In this document: positions 26,714 through 35,089 of the stretch, in pieces
Position numbering within the stretch: position 1 is the first letter of the stretch
Layout of the letters: each line of letters starts with the position of its first letter
Source of the DNA: a virus
Length of the DNA stretch: 64,000 nt
IMG/VR virus record: IMGVR_UViG_3300037189_018651
Span: 1-64,000 of that record
Strand: one strand, 5' to 3'
Program-made: the position numbers and the translations under genes
Notes under the pieces: generated by a model
The model's database searches: none
The model's input: only the letters and a program-made list of their open reading frames with translations
Told to the model about the DNA's origin: nothing

Positions 26714-27574
26714 ATGAGCACACTCCCTAGAAACGTAAGAGGTTCAACAAGCCTTAATAGTACTATTGATAGTTATGATGCTTTAGCTCAGCGCATTCGT
26801 AGACAGTTAGGTGAACCACTCATCAATGTTGAAATAGCTAACGAACAAATTTATGACAACATTAATACTGCTATAGAAATTTTTACAAAGTGGGCAGGAT
26901 TCTCAGAAGAATATCTTGTATTTCAATCTAGTTTATATAAACCTAATTACGGTTTAGATGTATCTTTACTAGTTAACCAAACACCAGAACTTAATACAAC
27001 TAACTCAGCAGGTCTATCAGCTGATTTTGATTATGATTTAAATGATTACAGAAGAGTAATAGATTGCTTTGAATTTAATTACGGTGAGTCAACCGGTATT
27101 AATACACTCTTTACACTTGAACAGTCAATGGCTCAGCAAATTTACTCATCGTATATGATCGGTAATTTTGGTTTCGATTTAACATCCTGGGAAGTATTAA
27201 AAGAGTTTATTAAAGTTAGAGATGTTGTTCTTGCAATGAGACCTCGTTTTAGATTTGATCCTAAGACTCAAGTCTTAAAGATTATACCTGAACCAATTCC
27301 TGAAAATCAATACGTAGGTGTTGTAGGTTGTTACATTGAAAGACCTATTAGAGAGCTAATCGACGAACGTTGGATTTACAAATATACACTTGCGTTATGT
27401 AAGATAACCGTAGCAAATGTTCGTGGTAAATATTCAGGTACTTCTCTCTTTGGAGGTGGTAATGTTAACTATTCTGATTTAATGGGACAGGGTATAAAAG
27501 AAAGAGATGATCTTGAAGTAGAACTTGAAACAAGTTATATTGATGCACAGCCTCCTATGTTCTTTAGAGGTTAA
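26714..27574 (+). CDS. Neck protein, gp13-like
   Basis: A 286-residue protein with the N-terminal block RIRRQLGEPLINVEIANEQI followed by YDNINTAIEIFTKW, which matches the head-to-tail connector/neck proteins of T4-like phages (r-LG-P-i-ve-t/n-EQi-D-i-d-Ai). The C-terminal part has WIYKYTLALCKITVANVRGKYSG and a GGGNVNYSDLMGQG turn, also typical of the family. T4 gp13 is of similar size (309). It would sit on the portal and seal the filled head. It is coupled by a one-base overlap to the head completion gene. Confidence 0.65.
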   Translation: MSTLPRNVRGSTSLNSTIDSYDALAQRIRRQLGEPLINVEIANEQIYDNINTAIEIFTKWAGFSEEYLVFQSSLYKPNYGLDVSLLVNQTPELNTTNSAGLSADFDYDLNDYRRVIDCFEFNYGESTGINTLFTLEQSMAQQIYSSYMIGNFGFDLTSWEVLKEFIKVRDVVLAMRPRFRFDPKTQVLKIIPEPIPENQYVGVVGCYIERPIRELIDERWIYKYTLALCKITVANVRGKYSGTSLFGGGNVNYSDLMGQGIKERDDLEVELETSYIDAQPPMFFRG

Positions 27575-28032
27575 TGAACCCCGCGGGTATAACTAAGTCT
27601 AGAAAGTTTAAACAGGGGCTCTTCACACCTACAAACCCTGACAAGTATAAAGGTACTCATCCTATCATCTATCGTTCATCGTACGAGTTAAAATTATTTC
27701 GTTGGTGTGATCATAACCCGAGTGTAGTTACATGGGGTTCAGAATCGATTATAATACCGTATCAAAACCCTTTAACAGGTAACCTTAGTAGATATTTTGT
27801 CGATAATAATATTACTATAAAAAACAAAGAAGGTAAACTACAAAAATTTTTAATAGAGGTGAAACCGTCTATACAAACAAGACCGCCTGTAGCAAAAAGA
27901 CATACAAAAGGTTTGCTACGAAAGCAGGCAGAGTATATTAAGAATCAGGCAAAATGGAAAGCAGCTAATGAGTGGGCTAAAAAGCACAACTACACATTCA
28001 CTATACTAACCGAAAAAGAACTCGGTATATAG
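27574..28032 (+). CDS. 4: Head completion protein gp4 (TnsA-like nuclease fold)
   Basis: This 152-residue protein matches T4 gp4/gp50 head completion protein (150 residues). Residues 33-49 (YRSSYELKLFRWCDHNP) and 74-79 (RYFVDN), with EVK at 95-97, form the E...D...ExK arrangement of TnsA/PD-(D/E)XK-type nucleases (Glu38, Asp77, Glu95, Lys97). In T4 the protein finishes the packaged head before tail joining. It ends exactly where the convergent membrane-protein gene ends (28032/28033). Confidence 0.85.
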   Translation: MNPAGITKSRKFKQGLFTPTNPDKYKGTHPIIYRSSYELKLFRWCDHNPSVVTWGSESIIIPYQNPLTGNLSRYFVDNNITIKNKEGKLQKFLIEVKPSIQTRPPVAKRHTKGLLRKQAEYIKNQAKWKAANEWAKKHNYTFTILTEKELGI

Positions 28033-28839
28033 TTACTTACTTTTAATTTTACCTATACCTACAAAACCTTTATTGTTAGGTTCTTCTGTTTTAGGTTCTT
28101 TTAACATACCACCAGTTAATGCTATATTAAGTGCTAAAACTAAACTAACCGATAACGGATCAAATACCGATACAAGTATTAAGATAAAAATCTTAACAAC
28201 GCTATCAAGAGGTGCATTAAAAGATTTAGCAATAAACTTAAATGTACCGATATCATTAGCTTTACCAGAATCAGTTTTAATGGTTATAAGTTCATTATCT
28301 TTTTCAAACTTAGTTGTTTGAAGTGTTTGTAGGCGTTCAGTAAGTGTTTTTATTTCACTGCTTGATTGTTTAATATCCTCATAAACAATTCTAGCATTAC
28401 GGGATGTCATACTAGGTAGTCTTGCTTCTTGTGCTTTACGAGCTTCATTAAGGGTATTAATACGTCCTTGTATTTGTTGTATCTCGCTATCAACAGATGC
28501 TTTTTGAGATTCAATTAAAGTAATTTTATTATCCCCTAACGTGCTTAATGAAGCATTCTTTTCGTATGCTGCAGACAAGTAACCGAAAATACCTGCAGAT
28601 GTAATTACCATAAGAACGGCAACAGCTATTAATAGATATGTTCTTAATAATACATTTGTTTTATTCCAATAACGATAAAGAAAAGATGTTGCTATTAGTT
28701 TACCAAATTCAAGAGCACCAGCCATTACCATTACTTGATAGTAACTACCAGAAAAGAGAGTAGCTATACCTAATACTGAAAACAGCGCAGCAGTACCTGC
28801 AACCAGTAAAGATGATAGTGATAATAAAAATATAAACAT
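28033..28839 (-). CDS. Multi-pass membrane protein with central coiled coil
   Basis: 268 residues from the ATG at 28839, chosen because a late octamer ends 8 bases upstream and the longer frame would run through it. Hydrophobic segments lie at about 2-30, 34-55, 66-88 and 222-250. Between the third and fourth is a long charged coiled coil (about 100-200, with IESQKASVDSEIQQIQGRI). The architecture of three helices, a coil and one helix resembles DUF4407-like membrane proteins but I cannot identify it. It sits between head completion and prohead protease genes on the opposite strand. A role at the inner membrane in lysis timing, superinfection exclusion or head assembly is possible. Confidence 0.65.
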   Translation of the reverse strand: MFIFLLSLSSLLVAGTAALFSVLGIATLFSGSYYQVMVMAGALEFGKLIATSFLYRYWNKTNVLLRTYLLIAVAVLMVITSAGIFGYLSAAYEKNASLSTLGDNKITLIESQKASVDSEIQQIQGRINTLNEARKAQEARLPSMTSRNARIVYEDIKQSSSEIKTLTERLQTLQTTKFEKDNELITIKTDSGKANDIGTFKFIAKSFNAPLDSVVKIFILILVSVFDPLSVSLVLALNIALTGGMLKEPKTEEPNNKGFVGIGKIKSK

Positions 28840-28847
28840 AACATAAG

Positions 28848-28855
28848 TATTTATT
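28848..28855 (-). promoter_or_regulatory. Late-type promoter octamer AATAAATA (minus strand)
   Basis: Eight bases before the membrane-protein ATG at 28839. It supports the internal start choice. Confidence 0.55.
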
Positions 28856-28884
28856 AATCTACAGGTGAAATTGTGACTAACCGG

Positions 28885-28892
28885 TATAAATA
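28885..28892 (+). promoter_or_regulatory. Late-type promoter octamer TATAAATA
   Basis: Perfect T4-late octamer, 13 bases before the prohead protease ATG. Confidence 0.65.
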
Positions 28893-28905
28893 ATGTTATC
28901 AATCT

Positions 28906-29580
28906 ATGGGACTTAAATTCTTAGTAGAAGACTATCACGAAGGCCTCGACTTTTTAGTTGAGGAGCAGAAGCGCGGCGCCGATCGTAATGTTTACATTAC
29001 AGGCCCTTTCATGATGGCTGAACAAAAAAATCAAAACGGTCGTATCTACAAACTTGACGAAATGGTTAAGGAAGTAGAACGTTACACAAAGGACATGGTT
29101 GTAACAAACCGTGCTATCGGTGAGATGAATCACCCTCAGTCAACAGAAGTTAATCCAATTAACGCCTGTCATATTGTTACTGAATTAAAACAAAACGGTA
29201 ACTACTTCGTAGGTAAGTCTAAAGTATTAGATACACCCATGGGTAAACTTCTCAAGTCTCTCATCACCGATGGTGTAAGAATGGGTATCTCTTCTCGTGC
29301 TCTTGGTAACGTTACAGAGTCATCTGATGCTAAGCACGTATCTAATTTCCATCTTATCTGTCTTGACGTTGTTCATCAACCTTCTGTTCAGAATGCAATG
29401 CTTGAATCCGTCATGGAGTCAAAAGAATGGATGATCGGTAACGACGGTAGAATTGTTGAGTACATTAAGAATGCATACAATAAATTAGAAAAGAGTTTAT
29501 CACATTTACCTAAGCACGAAACAGATGCTTTCTTAAAAGAGTCATTACTCAACTTTATTAATCTAATAAAAAGAGCTTAA
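28906..29580 (+). CDS. 21: Prohead protease gp21
   Basis: This 224-residue protein is a herpes-assemblin-like serine protease of the T4 gp21 (U9/S80) type that matures the prohead by cleaving scaffold and capsid proteins. Visible signatures are IGEMNHPQS with catalytic His76, and the MGISSRALG block with catalytic Ser129 or Ser130. Downstream FHLICLDVVHQPSVQNAML (quoted in one piece because it is the family hallmark) holds the third catalytic-region strand. It heads a short head-gene run: small core protein, scaffold, then capsid. Confidence 0.93.
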   Translation: MGLKFLVEDYHEGLDFLVEEQKRGADRNVYITGPFMMAEQKNQNGRIYKLDEMVKEVERYTKDMVVTNRAIGEMNHPQSTEVNPINACHIVTELKQNGNYFVGKSKVLDTPMGKLLKSLITDGVRMGISSRALGNVTESSDAKHVSNFHLICLDVVHQPSVQNAMLESVMESKEWMIGNDGRIVEYIKNAYNKLEKSLSHLPKHETDAFLKESLLNFINLIKRA

Positions 29581-29583
29581 TTT

Positions 29584-29736
29584 ATGTCAAACGAAAAACA
29601 AGCAATCCAAACATTTATTAACAGTTTAGTTAGTAAAGATTACTCCCAGGCTCGTACTAACTTAGAAAGTGCAGTAGCTGAAAAATTAAAATCAAGAATT
29701 CGTTCAAGTATTAGTAACGAACAGGTGAAAAAGTAA
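29584..29736 (+). CDS. Small prohead-core-like protein (50 aa)
   Basis: A 50-residue frame from ATG 29584, three bases after the protease stop. It encodes an all-helical protein (MSNEKQAIQTFINSLVSKDY, then ARTNLESAVAEKLKSRIRSS). Size, charge and location between gp21 and gp22 fit the small prohead core proteins (gp67/gp68 class) of T4-like phages, which are scaffold components degraded by gp21. T4 has its copies between genes 20 and 21. The role is inferred from position. Confidence 0.6.
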   Translation: MSNEKQAIQTFINSLVSKDYSQARTNLESAVAEKLKSRIRSSISNEQVKK

Positions 29737-29748
29737 CCAATTAGATTA

Positions 29749-29756
29749 AATAAATA
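29749..29756 (+). promoter_or_regulatory. Late-type promoter octamer AATAAATA
   Basis: Ten bases before the scaffold ATG at 29767. Confidence 0.55.
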
Positions 29757-29766
29757 TACAACACTT

Positions 29767-30741
29767 ATGAACTTTAAGGAAATTCTAAAAGATCAATTTA
29801 AAGATCTTATTACCGAAGAAACACTCTCAGCCGTTCACGAAGCTTTCGAAACAGCTGTTAAAGAAAAAGCCAATCTTCAAACCGAAGCAGCCATCGCTAA
29901 AATTGACGATGATCATGCTGAGAAACTTAAAGCCTTAGTTGAAGCTATTGATGAGGATCACACCGCCAAGCTCCAGAAGCTCGTCGAGACAATTGATTTT
30001 GATCACTCCAATAAGCTTCAAAAAGTACTTGCTAAAATTGACGAAAACCACACAGGCATGCTTCAGCAGATCATCGAGTCTTATGAAGCCAAGCTTGCCG
30101 ATGCTAAGGTTGAATTATCTGAAAGTGCTGAAGCTTTCAGTAACCGTATCGTTGATGAGGTTTCCAATTACCTAGATCTTTACCTTGATAAGACAGTACC
30201 TGTCGATCAAGTCAATGAAGCTGTTGAAAACATCAAGGCTCGTAAGACTCTTGACGCCATTCGTCAGCTTGTTGCAGTTAATGAAGAGTACATTGATAAT
30301 GAAATCAAAGAAGCTCTTCTTGACGGCAAGAGAACAATCGATTCCTTAAAGAAGGAGTTAAACGAAGCAATAGAAGCTAACACCGATCTTAACCACAAGT
30401 TAAGCCGTACAGAAGCTTCCTTATTGCTTGAAAGCAAGACAAAGGATTTACCTGGGTCTGCTAAAGCTTATGTAACTAAGCTTCTCAAGGGTAAGACCCC
30501 TGAGTATATTAATGAGAACTATCAGTACGTAGTTGAGATGTTCGAGAAAGAAGTTTCCGAACTGGAAGAAACCGCCAAAGAAGGTCTGACCGCTCGCATT
30601 GTTGAATCAATCGACCGTCCAGAAACCGAGGTTCTTTCAGAAGAAATTTCTGCTCCAAGACCTGTATCAAGTACAGGAGTAGGCGGATATCTGAATGAGA
30701 TGAAAAAGATTGACGGATCTAGTATCCGTTTCAATCACTAA
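29767..30741 (+). CDS. 22: Prohead scaffolding core protein gp22
   Basis: A 324-residue, highly charged, almost entirely helical protein between protease and capsid genes, as gp22 is in T4. Residues about 44-105 contain four 15-residue repeats starting ID-x-DH/ID-x-NH and followed by a Lys-Leu-rich helix. Residues about 215-270 (EASLLLESKTKDL, KAYVTKLLKGKTPEYINENY) match the conserved gp22 region. The C-terminus resembles other gp22 tails (STGVGGYLNEM). It forms the internal core around which the capsid assembles and is then proteolysed by gp21. Codon use is shifted to GC-richer, high-expression choices. Confidence 0.88.
   Translation: MNFKEILKDQFKDLITEETLSAVHEAFETAVKEKANLQTEAAIAKIDDDHAEKLKALVEAIDEDHTAKLQKLVETIDFDHSNKLQKVLAKIDENHTGMLQQIIESYEAKLADAKVELSESAEAFSNRIVDEVSNYLDLYLDKTVPVDQVNEAVENIKARKTLDAIRQLVAVNEEYIDNEIKEALLDGKRTIDSLKKELNEAIEANTDLNHKLSRTEASLLLESKTKDLPGSAKAYVTKLLKGKTPEYINENYQYVVEMFEKEVSELEETAKEGLTARIVESIDRPETEVLSEEISAPRPVSSTGVGGYLNEMKKIDGSSIRFNH
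29905..30090 (+). repeat. Four in-frame 45-bp repeats in the scaffold gene
   Basis: Each unit encodes about 15 residues beginning ID(D/E/F)(D/N)H and continuing with a KLxxLVE-type helix. DNA copies have diverged at synonymous and other sites, so the pattern is maintained at protein level. Confidence 0.7.
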
Positions 30742-30798
30742 AATTTTTCATACTCAACAAGGTCGAAAATCTTTTAACAAAAAGGAAAATTTATAACT

Positions 30799-32268
30799 AT
30801 GGAACTTCTGCATATCGATAAATCCAAGGCTACATCTTTAGTTGAAAAGTGGGCTCCAGTTCTGGACTACTCTTCTGACAAGGTAGCTGCTATCGAAAAT
30901 GATAACACACGTCTCAATACCGCCATCCTTCTGGAAAACCAGGAGAAGTGGTGCTTTGAGTCTTCCAACACTGCTAGTGGTGGTGTCTTTGGTGGTAATG
31001 CCTATCAGGTTAACCCTGGTACCATTCCTAACAGCGACACATACGCAAACGGTGATGCTCGTCTTCCTAAGGTTCTGATCCCCATGATCCGCCGTACATT
31101 CCCCGAACTCATCACAAATGAGATCGTTGGTGTACAGCCCATGACAGGACCCGTTGGTCTGGCATTCGCCATGCGTTACCGCTACGAGGCATCTTCCCTC
31201 GGTAATAGCACATACGGTGATGGCCGTAATGATCTCACCCTCGGTGGGGCTCAGGCAACATCAATGTATGGACCTGCTAGTGCTAGCAAGGGTAAGGAAA
31301 TCGGTTACAACTATCTGAATACCGCCTTCACAGGCGTTACCAGTGGTAACTTAACCGGTAACGATGATTGGGCCATTCTGCCTGAAGACGCCGGCGTAGC
31401 CGCGATCCTCAGCCAGTTTGAACTCAGCTCCAACATCCCTCAGGTAACAGTATCATTTGAGAAGACCGCTGTCGAGGCCGGCACACGCCGTCTCGCCGCT
31501 AAGTGGTCTGTCGAATTAGAGCAGGATCTTAAGAATATGAATGGTATCGACATCGATGCCGAGCTCACAAACGCCATGTCCTACGAAATTCAGGCTGAAA
31601 TTGACCGTGAAATGATTTCACGTATGATTCAGACCTGCTTAACCGCAGGCGCCGGTGTTGGTTACAGCACATGGTCAGCAATTTCTGCTGACGGTCGCTG
31701 GTCCGGTGAGCGCGCTCGTGACTTCTACAACAGAATTGTTGTTGAGGCCAATCGTGTCGCTATCCGCAACCGCCGTGGTGCAGCCAATTTCATTATTGCT
31801 ACACCTCGTATTTGCGCTATTCTTGAGTCACTGCCCACATTCACATGGCAGCCCGTTACTGGCTCAGTAAATACCACACCCGTTGGTATTGCTAAAGTTG
31901 GTGCCGTTGGTGGTCGTTTCCAGATCTATCGTGATACTCGTACAGAGGCACAAGTCAACGCTGGGTACAATCCCGCAGGCGCTGGCTACAGTGCTGGTGG
32001 TAACAAGCGTCCCGTCGGACAGGTCGATTACGCCCTGCTCGGCTATAAGGGCCCTGAGTATTATGATACCGGTATCGTATACTGCCCTTACATCCCTGTA
32101 ATGGTTCAGCGTACAATCGGTCCGAATGACTTCAGTCCTCGTGTTGGTCTCTTAACCCGTTACGGTGTTGTTGACCACATTTTCGGTGCTAACCTTTACT
32201 ATCACTTAGTAATCTGCACCGGTCTGGGCCAGTCCTTCACACCTGGATCCGCCGCTGTCTATCTCTAA
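30799..32268 (+). CDS. 23: Major capsid protein gp23
   Basis: A 489-residue T4-type capsid protein (HK97 fold) forming the hexamers of the head shell. Recognisable blocks include LPKVLIPMIRRTFPELITNE, VGVQPMTGPVGLAFAMRYRY, KWSVELEQDLKNMNGID and the C-terminal LTRYGVVDHIFGANLYYHLV. The N-terminal 60 or so residues should be removed by gp21. The cleavage site cannot be fixed by eye. Codon use is the most GC-rich in the window, as expected for the most abundant protein. A rho-independent terminator follows. Confidence 0.95.
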   Translation: MELLHIDKSKATSLVEKWAPVLDYSSDKVAAIENDNTRLNTAILLENQEKWCFESSNTASGGVFGGNAYQVNPGTIPNSDTYANGDARLPKVLIPMIRRTFPELITNEIVGVQPMTGPVGLAFAMRYRYEASSLGNSTYGDGRNDLTLGGAQATSMYGPASASKGKEIGYNYLNTAFTGVTSGNLTGNDDWAILPEDAGVAAILSQFELSSNIPQVTVSFEKTAVEAGTRRLAAKWSVELEQDLKNMNGIDIDAELTNAMSYEIQAEIDREMISRMIQTCLTAGAGVGYSTWSAISADGRWSGERARDFYNRIVVEANRVAIRNRRGAANFIIATPRICAILESLPTFTWQPVTGSVNTTPVGIAKVGAVGGRFQIYRDTRTEAQVNAGYNPAGAGYSAGGNKRPVGQVDYALLGYKGPEYYDTGIVYCPYIPVMVQRTIGPNDFSPRVGLLTRYGVVDHIFGANLYYHLVICTGLGQSFTPGSAAVYL

Positions 32269-32295
32269 TACTGAGATCGCAAACAATCAAAAGAG

Positions 32296-32326
32296 ACCCC
32301 ATTCGAAAGAATGGGGTTTTCTTTTT
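32296..32326 (+). terminator. Rho-independent terminator after the capsid gene
   Basis: A perfect 9-bp stem ACCCCATTC/GAATGGGGT with a GAAA tetraloop (32296-32317) is followed by TTTCTTTTTG. It lies 27 bases after the gp23 stop. Confidence 0.93.
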
Positions 32327-32356
32327 GTATTAAACACTAAAAATACTACTGAGTAG

Positions 32357-32364
32357 AATAAATA
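32357..32364 (+). promoter_or_regulatory. Late-type promoter octamer AATAAATA
   Basis: Nine bases before the ATG at 32374, immediately after the capsid terminator. Confidence 0.6.
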
Positions 32365-32373
32365 TATGTACAT

Positions 32374-32727
32374 ATGGCAATTGTATATCAATACGAAGAC
32401 GCAGTAGGTAGCCCTGCAACAAACGGTGTTAACTTACTTTCCGCAACTAACGCAACAAGAGTTCTCTTCAATGACTCTGGTACACTTAACAATGTTGCTT
32501 TAACATCAACATTCGTTAATACAGCTGGTGCAACTCTCTCCTCTGGAGCTGGTAAACTTGTTTATGATACTGCTTACGCAGGCGACGTTGTATATTTTAT
32601 TTTAAATGACCGTACATCCTTTGCTGGTACATTACCTGGTACCAGTAGTACAATTACATTAACTGCTAACGGGTTTAATGCATGGGGTCCTACAGAGCGT
32701 AGACTTCGCCACTTAGAGCAGTTCTAA
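32374..32727 (+). CDS. Small monocistronic late protein after the capsid gene, possible capsid accessory
   Basis: A 117-residue Thr/Ser/Ala-rich beta protein (NATRVLFNDSGTLNNVAL, then GTSSTITLTANGFNAWG) ending in a charged RRLRHLEQF helix. It is expressed alone, with a late octamer 9 bases before the start and a strong terminator 27 bases after the stop. This suggests high-level independent expression, as for capsid decoration proteins. No family recognised. Confidence 0.5.
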   Translation: MAIVYQYEDAVGSPATNGVNLLSATNATRVLFNDSGTLNNVALTSTFVNTAGATLSSGAGKLVYDTAYAGDVVYFILNDRTSFAGTLPGTSSTITLTANGFNAWGPTERRLRHLEQF

Positions 32728-32753
32728 AATATACTAATAAATTAATACTGATT

Positions 32754-32788
32754 AGAGCCAACCTCAAAAGTTGGCTCTTTTCTTTTTT
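32754..32788 (+). terminator. Rho-independent terminator
   Basis: A perfect 9-bp stem AGAGCCAAC/GTTGGCTCT with a 7-base loop (32754-32778) is followed by a TTTCTTTTTT tract. Confidence 0.92.
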
Positions 32789-32791
32789 ATG

Positions 32792-32799
32792 TATAAATA
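32792..32799 (+). promoter_or_regulatory. Late-type promoter octamer TATAAATA
   Basis: Perfect T4-late octamer 7 bases before the ATG at 32807, just after the terminator. It starts the four-gene fibre-paralogue operon. Confidence 0.7.
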
Positions 32800-32806
32800 A
32801 CTTACA

Positions 32807-33586
32807 ATGATTGATTGTAATTTTGTTAACACCTTTGATATTAGAACATGTTTAGGTGATTCTCTAACAACACTTAACAATAATTTTTCAGCATTGGATG
32901 CTGGTATTGCACTAGCTCAAGATATGTTTAATAAACTTCAAAGAGATTTTGGAGCATTTACACCCGGTTTAGTAAGTATCGATAAAAGTATATTATATTA
33001 TGCGCGTTTTACAGAAGCTTACGACCCATTTGATAATTCAAAGTTAGGTTTAACAGGAGGTGCAACAAACAACCGCATTTTAAATCATGTTGATTATAAC
33101 TGCGATACAGACGGTAATCAAATACTTACAGGTGACGCTTCACAAGGATATTATAAGCTTAATACAACTACAGGTGTTATAACAGTGCCTCCAGGTATTT
33201 ATGATATCGATGCAGAAGCTTCTGCAATGAGAACAGAATCCCATTGTGCAAATCTTGTTTATAACCGTGTACAAAATTCACCTGATGATGTTATATTACA
33301 AGGTTCATCAGAATATACTGAGCAAGGTGTATTACCAAGGCACACAGGAGAATGGGCACCTATTTGGTGTAAAATGAGAGGTAGAGTAAAATTTACAGAT
33401 TACACTGATATGCATATAGTACATTATATTAATGCAGGTGTTAATCTAGCTGCAAAAGGTAGATGTTTTACAGCAGGTACATCATATACAAGAGATAATA
33501 TTAATAACTCTCTACCAGGATTTACAGATGATATACCGTTAATGTATTATGCTTTTTTCAACATACAAAAAATTAAAGACGTATGA
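32807..33586 (+). CDS. Fibre/decoration-like protein, GD-IN-NF paralogue 1 of a cluster
   Basis: A 259-residue protein with the family N-terminus CLGDSLTTLNNNFSALD, a helical neck, and a C-terminal beta domain starting near VPPGIYDIDAEASAMRTESH. The G-x-Y-D/R-v/i-x-A-x-x-s pattern recalls C1q/TNF-like trimeric jelly rolls seen at phage fibre tips. It ends with an FFNIQKIK strand shared with the next two paralogues. The four genes are nearly contiguous (here a 4-base ATGA overlap). Virion fibre role inferred. Confidence 0.55.
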   Translation: MIDCNFVNTFDIRTCLGDSLTTLNNNFSALDAGIALAQDMFNKLQRDFGAFTPGLVSIDKSILYYARFTEAYDPFDNSKLGLTGGATNNRILNHVDYNCDTDGNQILTGDASQGYYKLNTTTGVITVPPGIYDIDAEASAMRTESHCANLVYNRVQNSPDDVILQGSSEYTEQGVLPRHTGEWAPIWCKMRGRVKFTDYTDMHIVHYINAGVNLAAKGRCFTAGTSYTRDNINNSLPGFTDDIPLMYYAFFNIQKIKDV

Positions 33587-34284
33587 GTGTTACTAATATT
33601 AACCCGCAACAGTATATAGGGGATACGCTACCGATTATTAATGGTAATTTTAATAATCTTTATAGTAGTCTTCAATTTCTCGAAACAGCTGCTGCTGCAT
33701 TAAGTGCTGCATTCAGTACCCGTATAGTCGGTATTACAAGCATTGATAACTGCGGTCCTTATGGAGCTTTTTTTACAGAGACATACCCGGCTACTATTTC
33801 CCAAAGTAGTCTCGCGATTGATACTTTATATGGTACTAATCCTATTATAAGAAATCTTAATACTGTAAATTACAATGTAGATATAAACGGTCAAGCAACT
33901 ACAAATAATAATACTTCATATTACAAACTTAATAACAGTAAAATCTTTATACCTAAAGGTATTTACGATATTAATGCAGGATGTTCAGGGTATTATTGTT
34001 TTGCTCATACTGCAAATATAATGTATACAACTGCATCTATCACAACACCTTTACCACTTTTATATGGTTCATCTGAGTATTCTTCAACAGGTGATTCATT
34101 CGGTTCATCCAATAATGTTAAAATAAGAGGTAGAGTTGTATTTAACCAAGACACAACTGTATTTATTAAGCATTATTTTGCGCAAAAAGGATATGTAGGT
34201 GTTTCACCTAACACAACACCTCCAACTAATTTTGATAAATTTTATCTCGCGTATTTAGGTATACAAAAAATTAAGAGTATATAA
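33583..34284 (+). CDS. Fibre/decoration-like protein, GD-IN-NF paralogue 2
   Basis: 233 residues with N-terminal QYIGDTLPIINGNFNNLYSS, a helix with LSAAFSTRIVGITSIDN, and a C-terminal jelly-roll-like domain (IPKGIYDINAGCSGYYCFAH). The end is LAYLGIQKIKSI, matching neighbours. The conserved frame with diverged loops suggests tandem duplication and diversification, with loops probably contacting receptors or partner proteins. Confidence 0.55.
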   Translation: MSVTNINPQQYIGDTLPIINGNFNNLYSSLQFLETAAAALSAAFSTRIVGITSIDNCGPYGAFFTETYPATISQSSLAIDTLYGTNPIIRNLNTVNYNVDINGQATTNNNTSYYKLNNSKIFIPKGIYDINAGCSGYYCFAHTANIMYTTASITTPLPLLYGSSEYSSTGDSFGSSNNVKIRGRVVFNQDTTVFIKHYFAQKGYVGVSPNTTPPTNFDKFYLAYLGIQKIKSI

Positions 34285-34285
34285 T

Positions 34286-35074
34286 ATGACAACTATACAA
34301 ACTATTTCAGCTACTGAATATATAGGAGATTCTTATTCAAAAATTTTTAATAATTTTGGAAACATAAGCGGAGAATTATGTAATATATTAACGTTTTTAG
34401 ATACATTAAGTAGTGCGTTTGGTTCACGCGCTATTGGTATTACTAGTCTTGATCATAGTGTATACTTTTCAGCAAGATTTGTTGAAAATCGATCTGCGTT
34501 AGCTAGTGATTATGGTATATCGTTTGCTAACATATACCCACCTACAGGATCAAACCCTCTTAGACCTACCACGAATCTTATATATAGACAGCTTAATGCT
34601 GCCGATTATAATTGTAAAGCAGACGGTACTCTCACAACAGGTAATAACGGTTTTTATACACTCGACCCGTCCACGGGTATTGTAACTGTACCAGCAGGTA
34701 TCTATAGAGTAGATAGTGAAGTATCAGCATACTATACAGATACTCATATTTCTAATTTAGTTAATGCAGTAACCGATGATGTATTATTATATGGTACCGC
34801 TGAGTATTCTGACACAGCTTATTATCCTACTACAACGACGTATTCAAAAATGCATGGTAGGTTAGTGTTTCCGACAGAAACGAAAATACGTATTAAACAA
34901 TACATAAAAACTGTTGTTAATAATAAAGATGCGAGTCTTTACACCGGGTTAGGTTATACATTCTCCCATGCTTCAGCAAACGGTATGAGTAGCGTTTTAA
35001 CTAAGACAACCCCTAATTTATATTTTGCTTTTATTAATATACAAAAAATACAGGACTACACTCCACCCTCCTAA
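34286..35074 (+). CDS. Fibre/decoration-like protein, GD-IN-NF paralogue 3
   Basis: 262 residues starting with TISATEYIGDSYSKIFNNF. It shares LSSAFGSRAIGITSLDHS with paralogue 2, VPAGIYRVDSEVSAYYTDTH in the C-terminal domain, and a FAFINIQKIQDY ending. The middle contains an extra proline-rich loop (YPPTGSNPLRPTT). It begins two bases after the previous stop. Confidence 0.55.
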   Translation: MTTIQTISATEYIGDSYSKIFNNFGNISGELCNILTFLDTLSSAFGSRAIGITSLDHSVYFSARFVENRSALASDYGISFANIYPPTGSNPLRPTTNLIYRQLNAADYNCKADGTLTTGNNGFYTLDPSTGIVTVPAGIYRVDSEVSAYYTDTHISNLVNAVTDDVLLYGTAEYSDTAYYPTTTTYSKMHGRLVFPTETKIRIKQYIKTVVNNKDASLYTGLGYTFSHASANGMSSVLTKTTPNLYFAFINIQKIQDYTPPS

Positions 35075-35080
35075 TAAATA
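35073..35080 (+). promoter_or_regulatory. Late-type promoter octamer AATAAATA
   Basis: Nine bases before the ATG at 35090, overlapping the stop of the previous gene. Confidence 0.5.
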
Positions 35081-35089
35081 ATAAACAAT

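Noticed and set aside
28840-28902. Longer start for the membrane protein at 28033-28839
   Set aside because: It crosses its own octamer and the gp21 promoter. The ATG at 28839 begins a clean transmembrane helix.
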